This document shows positions 28,850 through 37,605 of a stretch of 64,000 bases of DNA, in pieces (the stretch's first letter is position 1; each line of letters starts with the position of its first letter). Below the pieces are notes generated by a model. It saw only the letters and a list, made by a program, of their open reading frames with translations, was not told the origin of the DNA and ran no database searches. Origin of the DNA: Corynebacterium oculi (GTDB taxonomy: Bacteria; Actinomycetota; Actinomycetes; Mycobacteriales; Mycobacteriaceae); NCBI RefSeq assembly GCF_001412105.1, contig NZ_LKST01000004.1, positions 248,001-312,000 on the forward strand, in the 5' to 3' direction. The translations under genes and the position numbers were made by a program.

Positions 28850-30535
28850 CTACGCCGTGGAGTGATCCGGCAGCTCGGGGCGGATCACCTTGCCCATCGG
28901 GTTACGCGGGAAGTCCTTCATGAAGAACACGTCGCGGGGAGCGTGGGCTGCGGAAAGCTCGTCCACGATGATCCGGCGCACCTCTTCCTCAGTGAGGTCC
29001 TCGGCGGAAACGCCCTCGGCTCGGATGATGTACGCGCGCAGCGCCTGGCCAAACTCCGCGTCCTTCACGCCGTGCACGTGAGCGTCCTCCACGCGGGGAT
29101 CGCGGATGAGCAGATCCTCCAGCTCGGAGGGGAAGATCTTTTCACCGAACTGGGTAATCACCAGGTCATCGGCGCGGCCCAGCACGTAGAGGCGGTCACC
29201 CTTCTTGTATCCGCGGTCACCCATGCGCAGGAGGTTGTTCACCACGCGCACCGGCACGTCGGGATCGGTGTAGCCAGCGAACATGTCGTAGCATCCTGCG
29301 TAGATCTCGCCGATCTCGCCGTCCGGAAGCAGATTTCCCTCGTCATCGCGGATCTCAATGAGATAACCGGGGTAGATGCGCCCGGTCAGGCTGGGATCTG
29401 CTGCCAGCATCTCCGGCGGGGAGACCGCCAGGGCGGCGGTCTCCGTGGAACCGTAGCTGTTGCAGAGGATGGGGCCAAAGAGTTCCACCACGCGGGTGAC
29501 CTCATACTCGGTGAGCGGGCTGCCGGAGGAGCAGATGAACTCCAGGCCGTCCACGTGCTTCACGTTCCGCTCATCCAGCTCCGCGATGATGGAACGCAGG
29601 CGCGAGGCCGCAGAGATCCACGCCGTGACCTTATATTTATCAAAGACCTCCAGCGTCTCGTCCACATCAAAGTGACGGCGGGTGATGATGGTGGAGCCTG
29701 TCAGCATAGCCACGAGCATGTTCGCCCACCCGTAGAAGTGGAAGAGCACGCCGTGCAGCATCACCACCATGTCTTGCCGCCACGGGATCGAGGCAAAGGC
29801 CGGGGCGATACCCTGCGGGGAAAGCAGCTGACGCCGCACCACGCCCTTGGGCATTCCCGTGGTGCCCGAGGTCATCACCACGTGAGCGGACTTGGTGGGC
29901 TTCTCCGGGAGACGATCCTCGTTGACCAGCAGGCGCGTCTCATCAATGATCTGGTTGAGAGTCTTGAGTCCGTCGGGTGCGCCCTTATCGGTGTACCCGA
30001 TGATGATGTTGAACTTTTCCTTCGTCTCAGGCAGGAGGCGCTCGTAGAACTCCTCGTCCACGATGAAGGCATCAACCTCGTGGTATTCCAGCACCTTATG
30101 AATCTGCGGGCCGGAGCTGTTGGCGTTAATCATAAAGATGTGGTAGCCCAGCAGCTGCCGCGCGCACAGGGGGAAGATCGCTGCGCGGCCGTTCAGGGCC
30201 ATCACCGCCACGTTATCGCCATCCCGGATGCCAAAGTCCTGCAACCGGTGGGCCAGGCGATACACGTGATCGAAGAACTCCGCGTACGTCAGCTCGCCCT
30301 CATCATCCACCAGACCCAGGCGCTCGGGGTGACGCTTGGCCGTCAGCGTCAGCGTGCCGCCCTCCAGGCTGCCCCAGCGCTTGCGCAACCTCATCTCACC
30401 GGGAATCTCCGAGGCCGGAGAGGTTTCCAGAACATTGCGCTGCTTCATCGTCTTGAGGAAGAAGAGGAACTGCTTGATGATCTCCTTCCGAGGCACACCG
30501 TGCTCTGCCTCGGGGGTGAGAGTGTATCTAGCCAT
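28850..30535 (-). CDS. Long-chain acyl-CoA synthetase / AMP-binding ligase (FadD-like)
   Basis: The 561-residue ANL-superfamily enzyme has the ATP-loop MTSGTTGMPKGV (about residue 225), core motif NSYGSTETAAL, hinge MGDRGYKKGDRLYVLGRADD, and the C-terminal catalytic lysine motif NPMGKVIR. It should activate fatty acids to acyl-AMP/acyl-CoA. It lies 32 bp downstream of the CYP102-type P450, with GAGAAAGG before its ATG, so the two are probably co-transcribed. That suggests its substrate may be a fatty or hydroxy-fatty acid linked to the P450. Confidence 0.9.
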   Translation of the reverse strand: MARYTLTPEAEHGVPRKEIIKQFLFFLKTMKQRNVLETSPASEIPGEMRLRKRWGSLEGGTLTLTAKRHPERLGLVDDEGELTYAEFFDHVYRLAHRLQDFGIRDGDNVAVMALNGRAAIFPLCARQLLGYHIFMINANSSGPQIHKVLEYHEVDAFIVDEEFYERLLPETKEKFNIIIGYTDKGAPDGLKTLNQIIDETRLLVNEDRLPEKPTKSAHVVMTSGTTGMPKGVVRRQLLSPQGIAPAFASIPWRQDMVVMLHGVLFHFYGWANMLVAMLTGSTIITRRHFDVDETLEVFDKYKVTAWISAASRLRSIIAELDERNVKHVDGLEFICSSGSPLTEYEVTRVVELFGPILCNSYGSTETAALAVSPPEMLAADPSLTGRIYPGYLIEIRDDEGNLLPDGEIGEIYAGCYDMFAGYTDPDVPVRVVNNLLRMGDRGYKKGDRLYVLGRADDLVITQFGEKIFPSELEDLLIRDPRVEDAHVHGVKDAEFGQALRAYIIRAEGVSAEDLTEEEVRRIIVDELSAAHAPRDVFFMKDFPRNPMGKVIRPELPDHSTA

Positions 30536-30567
30536 TGAAAAGCCTTTCTCGTTGTACTTAATTAGGA

Positions 30568-33500
30568 TTAGTCAAAAACGTCACTGACGTAGCTGAACTC
30601 TTCGTGCTCCATGCGCTGCACGTACTCCGCGGCGTCGTCGGCGGAAAGCCGGTACGCCTCGGCCACCATGCGGGTGATCGTGAGGCGTGCCGAGGGCGCT
30701 AGGCGCTCCGCGTCTCCACACACATACAGGCGCGCACCCTGCTTCACCAGTTCCATGACCTCGTCACGATCCTGCCACAAGCGATCTTGCACGTACTTGA
30801 TTATTCCGTCGATTCCCTGCTCCGGGTGCCGGGAAAAGGCCGGACGCATGTCCACCACGCCCTGCTCGGACCACCGCTCGAACTGCTCGGCGTAGAGGTA
30901 ATCGGAATCCTTGCCATGGCAGCCGTAGAAGAGCAGGCTGCGCCCCGGGGTCACTCCCTGTTCCTCGGCGCGCAGGGCGGCGTCCTCCACGAAGGCGCGC
31001 AGCGGGGCCAGGCCCGTGCCCGCCCCGATGAGGATCATCGGGCGGGTGACGTCCTCCTCCGCGCGGAAATGCTCCGTGCCGGGAATCACGCTGACGGGCA
31101 CAGAGGCGCCCACCGGCAATTCCGCAAGATACGTGGAGGCAATACCCGCGTACTGCCCACGGCCAGACCAGGCGGGCTCGTTAATCACAGTGAAGGTGAG
31201 CGCGGGGCGGTTGGCCCCCTCGGTGAGCGCCGAGGAGGAAATGGAGTACCGGCGCGGGGCCAGCGGTTCCAGCATGTTCACAAAGTCCTCGAACTCAACC
31301 TGCACGGAGGGATACTCCTCCAACAGATCCAGCACGCTGCGGCGCTTCTTTTGCACCTCGGCCTCATAGGCCTCCGCCTCCAGCAAGGCCATCAGCCCCG
31401 CCTTCTCCGGCGGGCAGGGGCACGTCTCGGCCAGGGCCTGCACGTGCCGACGCCCCGCCGGGAGCGTGAGTTCCACGTACCCGCCGAGCAGTTCCGCGAT
31501 GCTCACCGGCTCGCCCAGTGGCAGGAAGCTCTCGCGCCCGTCCAGGCGCACGCGGGTATCCGAGTTCAGGTTGAACCTGGCCAACACCCGATCCACCAGG
31601 GCCTGCGGGTTACGCGGCAAGACCTCCAGGTAATCGCCGGTGCGATAGGTCTGTCCCTCCGGCAGGCGGATAGCCACGTGGTGCTTGGCGTGGATCGGCC
31701 CCTCGTCCTCCGTGGGGCTCATGGCGTAGCTTTCCTCCACCACGCCTCGCACGAAGCCCTCGCTGTTCTCCGTGCGCAGGGTCTCACCGCGGCCACCGTC
31801 CACGATCTCCAGGCTGACCTTCTCCGTAGCGGAAACCGCGGAGTGCTCCACCTCTTCAAGTTCGGAGACGGCCTCCCACAGGCCCTCGGCCCATTCCTCG
31901 AAGGCACCCACGTAGTCGCTGCGTACATCGCCCACGCCGCGCTCCACGATGCGGTTCGCGCCGAGGGCGGCAAGCTGGTCGTCGATAAGCGTGGGGATGC
32001 GGTGGAACGTGGCCGCCCATTCGCTGTTGCCGCAACCAAAGACGGCGTAATCCACCCCGCTGAGGTCGATGGAGGCATCGCCGCTGATCCACTCCACGAA
32101 CTTCTTGGCGTTCTCCGTGGGCAGGCCCTCATAAGAGGCGGTGCAGATCAGCACCGGGCCGTCCGTGGACAGGTTGTCCACGGCGTCATCGAGGTCAAGG
32201 GTAGTAACCTCATAGCCCTGGGCGGTGGCAAAGGCCGCCAGGCGGCGCGCAAAGTTCCGGCTGGTGCCGGCGTTCGACCCCACCAAGATCTGCACGTTAT
32301 GCCCGTTCGGGGAGGACTCCACCTCGGCATGCGCCACGGGGCACTCCATGCCGGAGACGTCCGCGTCCACGCCGGTGGTCTTTTTCTCCTCGCCTCGGCC
32401 CCGATAGGGGCACTCGGGGCGGGGGCGCACGTTGATATAAAAGTCCTTCGGCTTGGAAGTCAGGCCGTCCAAAACCTCCAGCTGATAGCCAGGGTCCGCG
32501 AGCTCAATGTCAAAGTGCTGGATAATCAGGGCCAGCACCATCGTGGCCTCTTGCAGCGCAAAGGCGCGCCCCAGACAGGAGCGCTGCCCGTTACCAAAGG
32601 GCTTCCACGCATTGTGCGGAATCTTCTTGGCGTTCTCAAAGTCAAAGCGCTCGGGGCGGAACTCCTCCGGGTTGTCCCACACTTTGGGATCGCGGTGCAT
32701 GAGCGGGAGGATCACCAGGAGAATGTCCCCCGGATGCGCCTCGAAGCCCTCGTGTTCCTCGTCCGCGCCCACAATGGTGCTCTCGTAGGGAGTCACCGCG
32801 AAAGCGGGAGCGGTGGGGTACAGGCGCAGGCCCTCGCGCAGAATCTGATCGATATAACCAAGGTTCTTGAGGTCCCCGTGCTCGGGGAACCGCCCACCCA
32901 ACACCTCATCGACGATCTTGCGCGCCTTGAGCCACACGCGCGGGTTACGCAGCAACTCGTAGATGGTGAAGCTCAACAGACCCGAGGTGGTCTCATGGCC
33001 CGCGATCAGGAAGGTTACCAGCTGGTAACGCAGGTTCTCATCGGAAAGGGATTCCCCAGTCTCGGGATCCTTGGCGGACAGCATCACATCGAGAATGTCC
33101 TCCTCGCCCGCAGGGCTGGGGTTTTCCCGGCGTTCCGCGATGAGGGTATCCACGATCTCATTCATCGTGTCAATGTTCTTATCAAAGCGGCGCTGGCCTA
33201 AAACGTTCAACTTCTTTTGAACGTCGGTGGCATGTGCCCTACGCCCCGACTCCCCCAGGGCATCGCCCATGGACTCGATGAAGGGATGGAAACCCTCGGA
33301 GTAGAAGGAATTAAAGCGATAGCTAAACGAGCAAAGAGCAATGGTGTCCAAGGTCAGGCGGGTGAAGTCTCCGGGAATATCCACGGGGACGTCCGGGCGC
33401 GTACGCGCCCACTTCATAAGTAACTGATCCGCGATGTCCGTCATGCCGTCATACATGGCCTTGAGCGCCACCGGGTTGAAGGCCGGCATGAGGATGCGGT

Positions 33501-33801
33501 GAGCCTTGGCCCACTCGGGGTCCTCCTGCTCCGCGGTGAACAAACCGTTTCCGGCGAAGTTGCGGATCTCCCGGAGGGAGGAATGAAGCTGCTTTTTAAA
33601 GCGTGTCTCATCCGAGAGTTCGTTGACCAACCGCTGGGAACTGACGATATACAGCGGATTGTGTCCGGGGAAGTGGTGAGCGTACACCTCCCCGTATTTC
33701 TCACCGAGCCTCACCGCGGACTGCACGAGGTTATTGGGGTTGATGGTGTATGCGGTTCCGATACCTGGTAGGGGCTTGGGTCCAGGAACAGCGGTGGTCA
33801 T
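30568..33801 (-). CDS. Self-sufficient cytochrome P450/NADPH-P450 reductase fusion (CYP102 family)
   Basis: The 1077-residue fatty-acid hydroxylase is colinear with Bacillus P450 BM3. The heme domain spans residues 1-470, with I-helix AGHETTSG, K-helix EGLRLYPTAPAF and heme-Cys FGNGQRSCLGRAFALQEA. The FMN flavodoxin domain (about 510-660) has GSNAGTSRNFA and FGCGNSEWAATF. The FAD/NADPH domain (about 700-1077) has RRYSISSS, GAGTGLAPLRAF and CGDAERLAP. The Phe of BM3 position 87 (GLFT) is kept, but the Arg47/Tyr51 region reads PGHNPLY. The C-terminal Trp that stacks on FAD in BM3 appears as Phe (SDVFD). AAGGAT lies upstream of the ATG. Confidence 0.95.
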   Translation of the reverse strand: MTTAVPGPKPLPGIGTAYTINPNNLVQSAVRLGEKYGEVYAHHFPGHNPLYIVSSQRLVNELSDETRFKKQLHSSLREIRNFAGNGLFTAEQEDPEWAKAHRILMPAFNPVALKAMYDGMTDIADQLLMKWARTRPDVPVDIPGDFTRLTLDTIALCSFSYRFNSFYSEGFHPFIESMGDALGESGRRAHATDVQKKLNVLGQRRFDKNIDTMNEIVDTLIAERRENPSPAGEEDILDVMLSAKDPETGESLSDENLRYQLVTFLIAGHETTSGLLSFTIYELLRNPRVWLKARKIVDEVLGGRFPEHGDLKNLGYIDQILREGLRLYPTAPAFAVTPYESTIVGADEEHEGFEAHPGDILLVILPLMHRDPKVWDNPEEFRPERFDFENAKKIPHNAWKPFGNGQRSCLGRAFALQEATMVLALIIQHFDIELADPGYQLEVLDGLTSKPKDFYINVRPRPECPYRGRGEEKKTTGVDADVSGMECPVAHAEVESSPNGHNVQILVGSNAGTSRNFARRLAAFATAQGYEVTTLDLDDAVDNLSTDGPVLICTASYEGLPTENAKKFVEWISGDASIDLSGVDYAVFGCGNSEWAATFHRIPTLIDDQLAALGANRIVERGVGDVRSDYVGAFEEWAEGLWEAVSELEEVEHSAVSATEKVSLEIVDGGRGETLRTENSEGFVRGVVEESYAMSPTEDEGPIHAKHHVAIRLPEGQTYRTGDYLEVLPRNPQALVDRVLARFNLNSDTRVRLDGRESFLPLGEPVSIAELLGGYVELTLPAGRRHVQALAETCPCPPEKAGLMALLEAEAYEAEVQKKRRSVLDLLEEYPSVQVEFEDFVNMLEPLAPRRYSISSSALTEGANRPALTFTVINEPAWSGRGQYAGIASTYLAELPVGASVPVSVIPGTEHFRAEEDVTRPMILIGAGTGLAPLRAFVEDAALRAEEQGVTPGRSLLFYGCHGKDSDYLYAEQFERWSEQGVVDMRPAFSRHPEQGIDGIIKYVQDRLWQDRDEVMELVKQGARLYVCGDAERLAPSARLTITRMVAEAYRLSADDAAEYVQRMEHEEFSYVSDVFD

Positions 33802-33920
33802 GGAAAGCGGAGATCCTTACTTTTTATTTGGAAAAATTCAACGGCACTAACAATCGCCGGTGAATTTCCCGGGGACTCTGAGAAACGGGGTACGCGCGAG
33901 AAACCGAGGAGATACGCAAA

Positions 33921-33948
33921 GTGCCTCGCTCCGGAGGGATCGAGGCAC
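33921..33948 (-). terminator. Hairpin terminator after the SGNH hydrolase/50-aa unit
   Basis: GTGCCTCG and CGAGGCAC form an 8-bp stem with a 12-nt loop between the 50-codon gene and the P450 gene. In the minus direction a short CTTT follows, so it is a moderate terminator. It suggests the P450 has its own promoter in 33802-33920. Confidence 0.6.
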
Positions 33949-33980
33949 CCGGCTAGACCATCCGTACTACGGATACTGGG

Positions 33981-34133
33981 TTAGCCGTAATACTCAATCA
34001 GCTGGCGCGTATCCGGCCATGCGTTGAGGGTGCGCTCCACAAAGTCATCCAGCTCCAGGGATCCGGTGAAGTGAACCAGCGGGGTGGTCAGGGGGTAGTC
34101 GTTGACGATCTGGGTCAGCAACTCAGGGCTCAT
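33981..34133 (-). CDS. Small acidic protein (50 aa) of unknown function
   Basis: The 50-residue peptide starts MSPELLTQIVNDYPLTTPLV and ends DTRQLIEYYG. It has eight Asp/Glu against two Arg, no signal peptide and an amphipathic helical pattern. AAGGAG at good spacing precedes the ATG, 14 bp after the SGNH hydrolase stop, so the two form one unit ending in a hairpin. Its size, acidity and lack of a signal peptide resemble corynebacterial PorA/PorH-type porin subunits, but I see no direct sequence match and give that only as a possibility. Confidence 0.6.
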   Translation of the reverse strand: MSPELLTQIVNDYPLTTPLVHFTGSLELDDFVERTLNAWPDTRQLIEYYG

Positions 34134-34146
34134 GGGGAGATTCTCC

Positions 34147-35141
34147 TTATGCGTTAAATTCTTGCACCACGCGGTTGGCGTAGTAGCCATGACCAGCATC
34201 GGTGAGGTGGAAGGTGAAGTTGTGCGGCATGTCATCAAAGATCGCGGCACTTAGGCGATTCGGGTTGGGCGAGCAACCGTTGTTGTCATTGGCCAGGTTG
34301 ATCTCGCTCACCATGTCCAGGTACTGCGAACCCGTGGCCTGCGCGGCCGCGCGCTGAGCATTGCGCAGCTCGTCCTGGTAGTAGGAAACGATCGGGAAGT
34401 ACCAGTGGGACACCACGCCGAGGAGGTTGGTGGCGCAGGTGTGGTTGGCACCGTCGGTCTGATCCGGAAGTCCCAGCATAACCACCTTGGCCTGCGGAGC
34501 CGCCTGCTTGATCCGATTGAGGGCGCGGGTCACGTTCTCGTGGTACAAGGCGTTACGGCGCTCCTGGCCCACGTTCTCATAGTTACCGGGCTGCCACAGA
34601 TCGTTCACGCCGATGGAAACGGTCACGAGCTTGGTGCGGCCGTCAAGAGCGCCAGCGTCCAGGGCCTTGGTCACCTGATCGTTGATCGTGTCATGGGGAA
34701 TGGCACTCTTGGGGTTTTCCTCCATGTACGCGGTGGCGCCACCACAGGAGTAATCCTCAAGGCGCAGGCCCGTCTGCTGGGCCACCTGCGACGGGAAGTT
34801 ATTGGGCCCCTGGGCGCAGAATCCCTCACGGATGGTGGGCCACTGAATATCCAGGCCCTGCCTCTGCGCGCGGGTCACCATGATGTCCAGCACGGTCGGG
34901 TTTGCCGCCAAGGAATCACCAAAGCTGACGTAGCTATCGTTCGCATCGGGATTGATCGGGGCGGGTGCCGCCACCTTCGGCTGCGGAATCGGGGACTGCG
35001 CCTTAGCAACCTCCCCCAGGAACTGCGCACCAGCGTCCTGCTGATTCTCCTGCGCGAGGGCAGTTCCTCCCCCCCCCCTGCTAGGCCCATGCCGACCACC
35101 GTGCACACGGTGGTGAGGGCAAGCGAGACTCGTCGTTTCAT
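34147..35141 (-). pseudogene. Secreted SGNH/GDSL hydrolase, out of frame at a G10 tract (probable phase-variable gene)
   Basis: ATG 35141, behind GGAAGGTGG, encodes the signal peptide MKRRVSLALTTVCTVVGMGLAG and then runs into ten G. With ten G the frame leaves the gene and yields an unrelated sequence. With 8 or 11 G it continues as GTALAQENQQDAG (signal cleavage after ALA) into a complete SGNH hydrolase: block I SFGDSLAANP, the GVNDLW block III and the C-terminal HLTDAGH catalytic His. The two frames together make one normal protein of about 331 residues. Everything else is intact, so slipped-strand switching is more likely than decay; a sequencing slip is the alternative. The enzyme probably hydrolyses lipid or mycolate esters at the envelope. 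Confidence 0.85.
35069..35078 (-). repeat. Homopolymeric G10 tract (C10 on + strand) in the signal-peptide region
   Basis: Ten consecutive C on the plus strand lie at about codon 22-25 of the SGNH hydrolase. It is the longest homopolymer I saw in the window. The number of G sets the reading frame (8 or 11 in frame, 10 out). Confidence 0.9.
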
Positions 35142-35190
35142 TGAACCACCTTCCTCAACTATCTTTCACTGTCGCTGAAGGTACAAAAGT

Positions 35191-35196
35191 AGCCTA
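35191..35196 (-). promoter_or_regulatory. Candidate -10 box for the SGNH hydrolase
   Basis: TAGGCT on the minus strand lies about 50 nt upstream of the start codon within an AT-richer stretch. This gives a normal leader carrying the GGAAGG ribosome site. Confidence 0.35.
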
Positions 35197-35374
35197 CTGC
35201 GAACTTAACCAGCAACTAATTTGTCCAACTCCGCGCACCGGCGGCGGACAGAAACCACCGAAATTGACACCAATGATACCCCTCCCCCGCTCGCCGCAAG
35301 CGGAGCGGAAATGCGGGGTCAAGGGGGTAAACTGGAGTCACTTCCGACTACTTCCGCCACATGAGCCACAGGCG

Positions 35375-36694
35375 TCACACGGCTCTTCCTAGAGCATAGA
35401 CATCCCAGCCAGCCTCCCGCCACCGGGAAAGGTCCAATACATTGCGCGCGTCAATCAGGTTGCGCCGCTCCACCCAACCCGCCGTTTCCACCGGATCAAG
35501 ATCGCGGAACTCCTGCCACTCCGTAGCCAAGATCACCACCTGCGCGCCACGCAACGCCTCCTCCGCAGTGGGAGCATAGGCCAGCGTGGGAAAAACACCT
35601 TGCGCATTATCCATCGCCTGCGGGTCATAGACCGTTACATGGGCCCCCGCCAGGGAAAGCGAACCCGCCACGTTCAAGGCCGGGGAATCTCGCACATCAT
35701 CCGAGTTTGGCTTAAACGCCGCACCCAGCACGCACACCCGCACCCCGATCAGCGAATGCTCGCAGAAGCGCCTTGTTAGCTCCACCACGCGCTCGCGGCG
35801 TCGTTGGTTGATGGCATCCACCTCGCGCAGGAACGTCAGCGCCTGATCCACCCCCAACTCCCCTGCGCGCGCCATGAACGCCCGAATATCCTTAGGCAAA
35901 CACCCGCCGCCAAAGCCCAGGCCCGCGCCTAAGAACTTGTGCCCGATGCGCTCGTCCTGCCCCAGCGCGTACGCCAGGGAGGTCACGTCCGCGCCCGCCG
36001 CCTCGCACACCTCCGAGACCGCATTGATAAAGGAAATCTTGGTGGCCAAGAAGGCATTGGCAGAGACCTTCACCAACTCCGCCGTGGGGAGATTCATCAC
36101 CAAAAACGGCGTGCCCTCCGCGATCGGGGCGGCGTAAATCTCCCGCACCACGGCCTCCGCCCCCGAGCCCTCGCGCAGGCCCAGCACCAAGCGATCCGGG
36201 TGGATCGTATCCTCCACCGCGTGCCCCTCACGCAGGAACTCCGGGTTCCAGGCAACCTCCACGTTGGTTCCCGGCCGCGCCAGGGAATCCGCCAGCTCCT
36301 GCAACTCCGCCGCCGTGCCCACCGGCACCGTGGACTTGCCCACGATCAGGTGCTCCCCCTCCAACAACGGCACCAACTGCTCGATCACCGCGCGCACATA
36401 GGTGAGATCGGCGGCGTAGGAACCGCGTCGCTGCGGGGTACCCACCGCCAGAAAATGCACCGTGGCATGCTCCGCAGCCCGGGCATACTCCGTGGCAAAC
36501 CTCAGCCTGCCCGCCTCCAGGTTGCGCCCCAGCACCTCCGGCAAGCCCAGCTCATAAAACGGCACCCTCGCGGCCGCCAGGGCGTCGATCTTGCGCTTAT
36601 CGACGTCCACCCCCACCACATCGTGCCCCAACTCCGCCATGCAGGCGGCATGCGTGGCCCCCAGGTATCCGGTTCCAATGACGCTTAGCTTCAT
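35375..36694 (-). CDS. ugd: UDP-glucose 6-dehydrogenase
   Basis: The 439-residue NAD-dependent enzyme oxidises UDP-glucose to UDP-glucuronate. The Rossmann motif is GTGYLGATHAACMAELGH at the N-terminus; GKSTVPVGTA, NPEFLREGHAVEDTIHPDR and the catalytic Cys in GFGGGCLPKDIRAF (about residue 264) are present, as is the C-terminal domain (LGAAFKPNSDDVRDSP). It lies directly downstream of dcd with a 60-bp gap, a pairing also seen in mycobacteria. The product may feed uronic acid-containing glycolipids or glycans. Confidence 0.95.
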   Translation of the reverse strand: MKLSVIGTGYLGATHAACMAELGHDVVGVDVDKRKIDALAAARVPFYELGLPEVLGRNLEAGRLRFATEYARAAEHATVHFLAVGTPQRRGSYAADLTYVRAVIEQLVPLLEGEHLIVGKSTVPVGTAAELQELADSLARPGTNVEVAWNPEFLREGHAVEDTIHPDRLVLGLREGSGAEAVVREIYAAPIAEGTPFLVMNLPTAELVKVSANAFLATKISFINAVSEVCEAAGADVTSLAYALGQDERIGHKFLGAGLGFGGGCLPKDIRAFMARAGELGVDQALTFLREVDAINQRRRERVVELTRRFCEHSLIGVRVCVLGAAFKPNSDDVRDSPALNVAGSLSLAGAHVTVYDPQAMDNAQGVFPTLAYAPTAEEALRGAQVVILATEWQEFRDLDPVETAGWVERRNLIDARNVLDLSRWREAGWDVYALGRAV

Positions 36695-36754
36695 GCCCCC
36701 AGGGGTACGCCCTTCTGGTAAACGGCGGTTGAACCGGAAAAAACCAATGATGGG

Positions 36755-37312
36755 TTACCGAAAGTTCAAATACGCCTTGGACGGGGTGGGCCCGCGCTGC
36801 CCCTGATACTTAGAACCCAGGCTGGACGCACCATAGGGAACCTCCGCCGGAGAGGACATGGCAAAGAGCGCGAGCTGGCCCACCTTCATCCCCGGATAGA
36901 GAACGATGGGCAGGTTGGCCACGTTGGAAAGTTCCAGGGTGATGTGCCCGGAAAAGCCCGGATCAATAAAACCCGCAGTGGAGTGCGTGAGCAGACCCAA
37001 CCGCCCCAGGGAGGACTTACCCTCCAGGCGGCCCGCCAGGTGCGTGGGTAGCGTGAACTTTTCCAGGGTGGCACCCAACACGAACTCGCCGGGGTGGAGC
37101 ACAAAGCCCTCGTCCACCTCCACGCAACTGGTCAGATCCTCCATCTCCAGCTTGGGATCAATGTGGGTGTACTTGGAATTGTTGAACACGCGGAAGAACT
37201 TATCCAGGCGCACATCCACGCTGGAGGGTTGCACCAGGGCAGAATCATAGGGCTCAATGCCCAGGTCACCCTCGTCGATGGCACGGCGGATGTCACGATC
37301 AGATAGCAGCAC
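36755..37312 (-). CDS. dcd: dCTP deaminase (probably bifunctional with dUTPase)
   Basis: The 185-residue protein has trimeric dUTPase/Dcd-fold motifs: [49 protein letters not shown] with the catalytic Glu, [13 protein letters not shown], and C-terminal [18 protein letters not shown]. Actinobacterial members deaminate dCTP and hydrolyse dUTP to dUMP for thymidylate synthesis. The start is GTG at 37312, 7 nt after TACACT, so a leaderless transcript is likely. Confidence 0.95.
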   Translation of the reverse strand: MLLSDRDIRRAIDEGDLGIEPYDSALVQPSSVDVRLDKFFRVFNNSKYTHIDPKLEMEDLTSCVEVDEGFVLHPGEFVLGATLEKFTLPTHLAGRLEGKSSLGRLGLLTHSTAGFIDPGFSGHITLELSNVANLPIVLYPGMKVGQLALFAMSSPAEVPYGASSLGSKYQGQRGPTPSKAYLNFR

Positions 37313-37319
37313 GATCCCG

Positions 37320-37325
37320 AGTGTA
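37320..37325 (-). promoter_or_regulatory. Leaderless -10 box for dcd
   Basis: TACACT on the minus strand ends 7 nt before GTG 37312, with no ribosome site. Confidence 0.5.
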
Positions 37326-37430
37326 CCGCGAAGCCACCAGCGCGTTTCTCCGGGATCGCCGCAATGGTGTAGAGTATTGTGCAGCGCTTTCGGTTGCGCG
37401 GCGGAGGTCGCAGAACACGGAAAAAGCCGC

Positions 37431-37504
37431 GCCGATGTAATTCAATGGTAGAATGTCAGCTTCCCAAGCTGAATACGCGGGTTCGATTCCCGTCATCGGC
37501 TCCA
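37431..37504 (+). tRNA. tRNA-Gly (anticodon CCC)
   Basis: The acceptor stem GCCGATG pairs with CATCGGC and is followed by discriminator T and an encoded CCA. The anticodon stem TCAGC/GCTGA encloses the loop TTCCCAA, so the anticodon is CCC (37463-37465), reading GGG glycine codons. The T-arm CGGGT-TCGATTC-CCG is standard. It is flanked by a terminator. Confidence 0.95.
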
Positions 37505-37509
37505 GTCAA

Positions 37510-37536
37510 GGACTCACGCGGGGCGTGAGTCCTTTT
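37510..37536 (+). terminator. Terminator after tRNA-Gly
   Basis: GGACTCACGC and GCGTGAGTCC form a perfect 10-bp stem with a 3-nt loop, followed by TTTT, 6 nt after the CCA end. Confidence 0.92.
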
Positions 37537-37605
37537 GTTTACCGCTATCACCACGCTTGTGGGCTAACACCTTAAGGGAGCCCCGGCAAGCACTCTCTCG
37601 GGGCA

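Noticed and set aside
28862..30538. Plus-strand open frame opposite the acyl-CoA synthetase
   Set aside because: The ligase motifs are on the minus strand; the plus frame has no recognisable motif.
30787..33201. Plus-strand open frame of about 800 codons opposite the P450
   Set aside because: It has no recognisable domains, is rich in His/Gly/Arg as expected for the antisense of a GC-rich gene, and the P450-reductase on the other strand is unmistakable.
33981..34250. Longer 89-codon version of the 50-residue peptide
   Set aside because: The extra N-terminal part overlaps the SGNH hydrolase and lacks a ribosome site. AAGGAG sits before the ATG at 34133.
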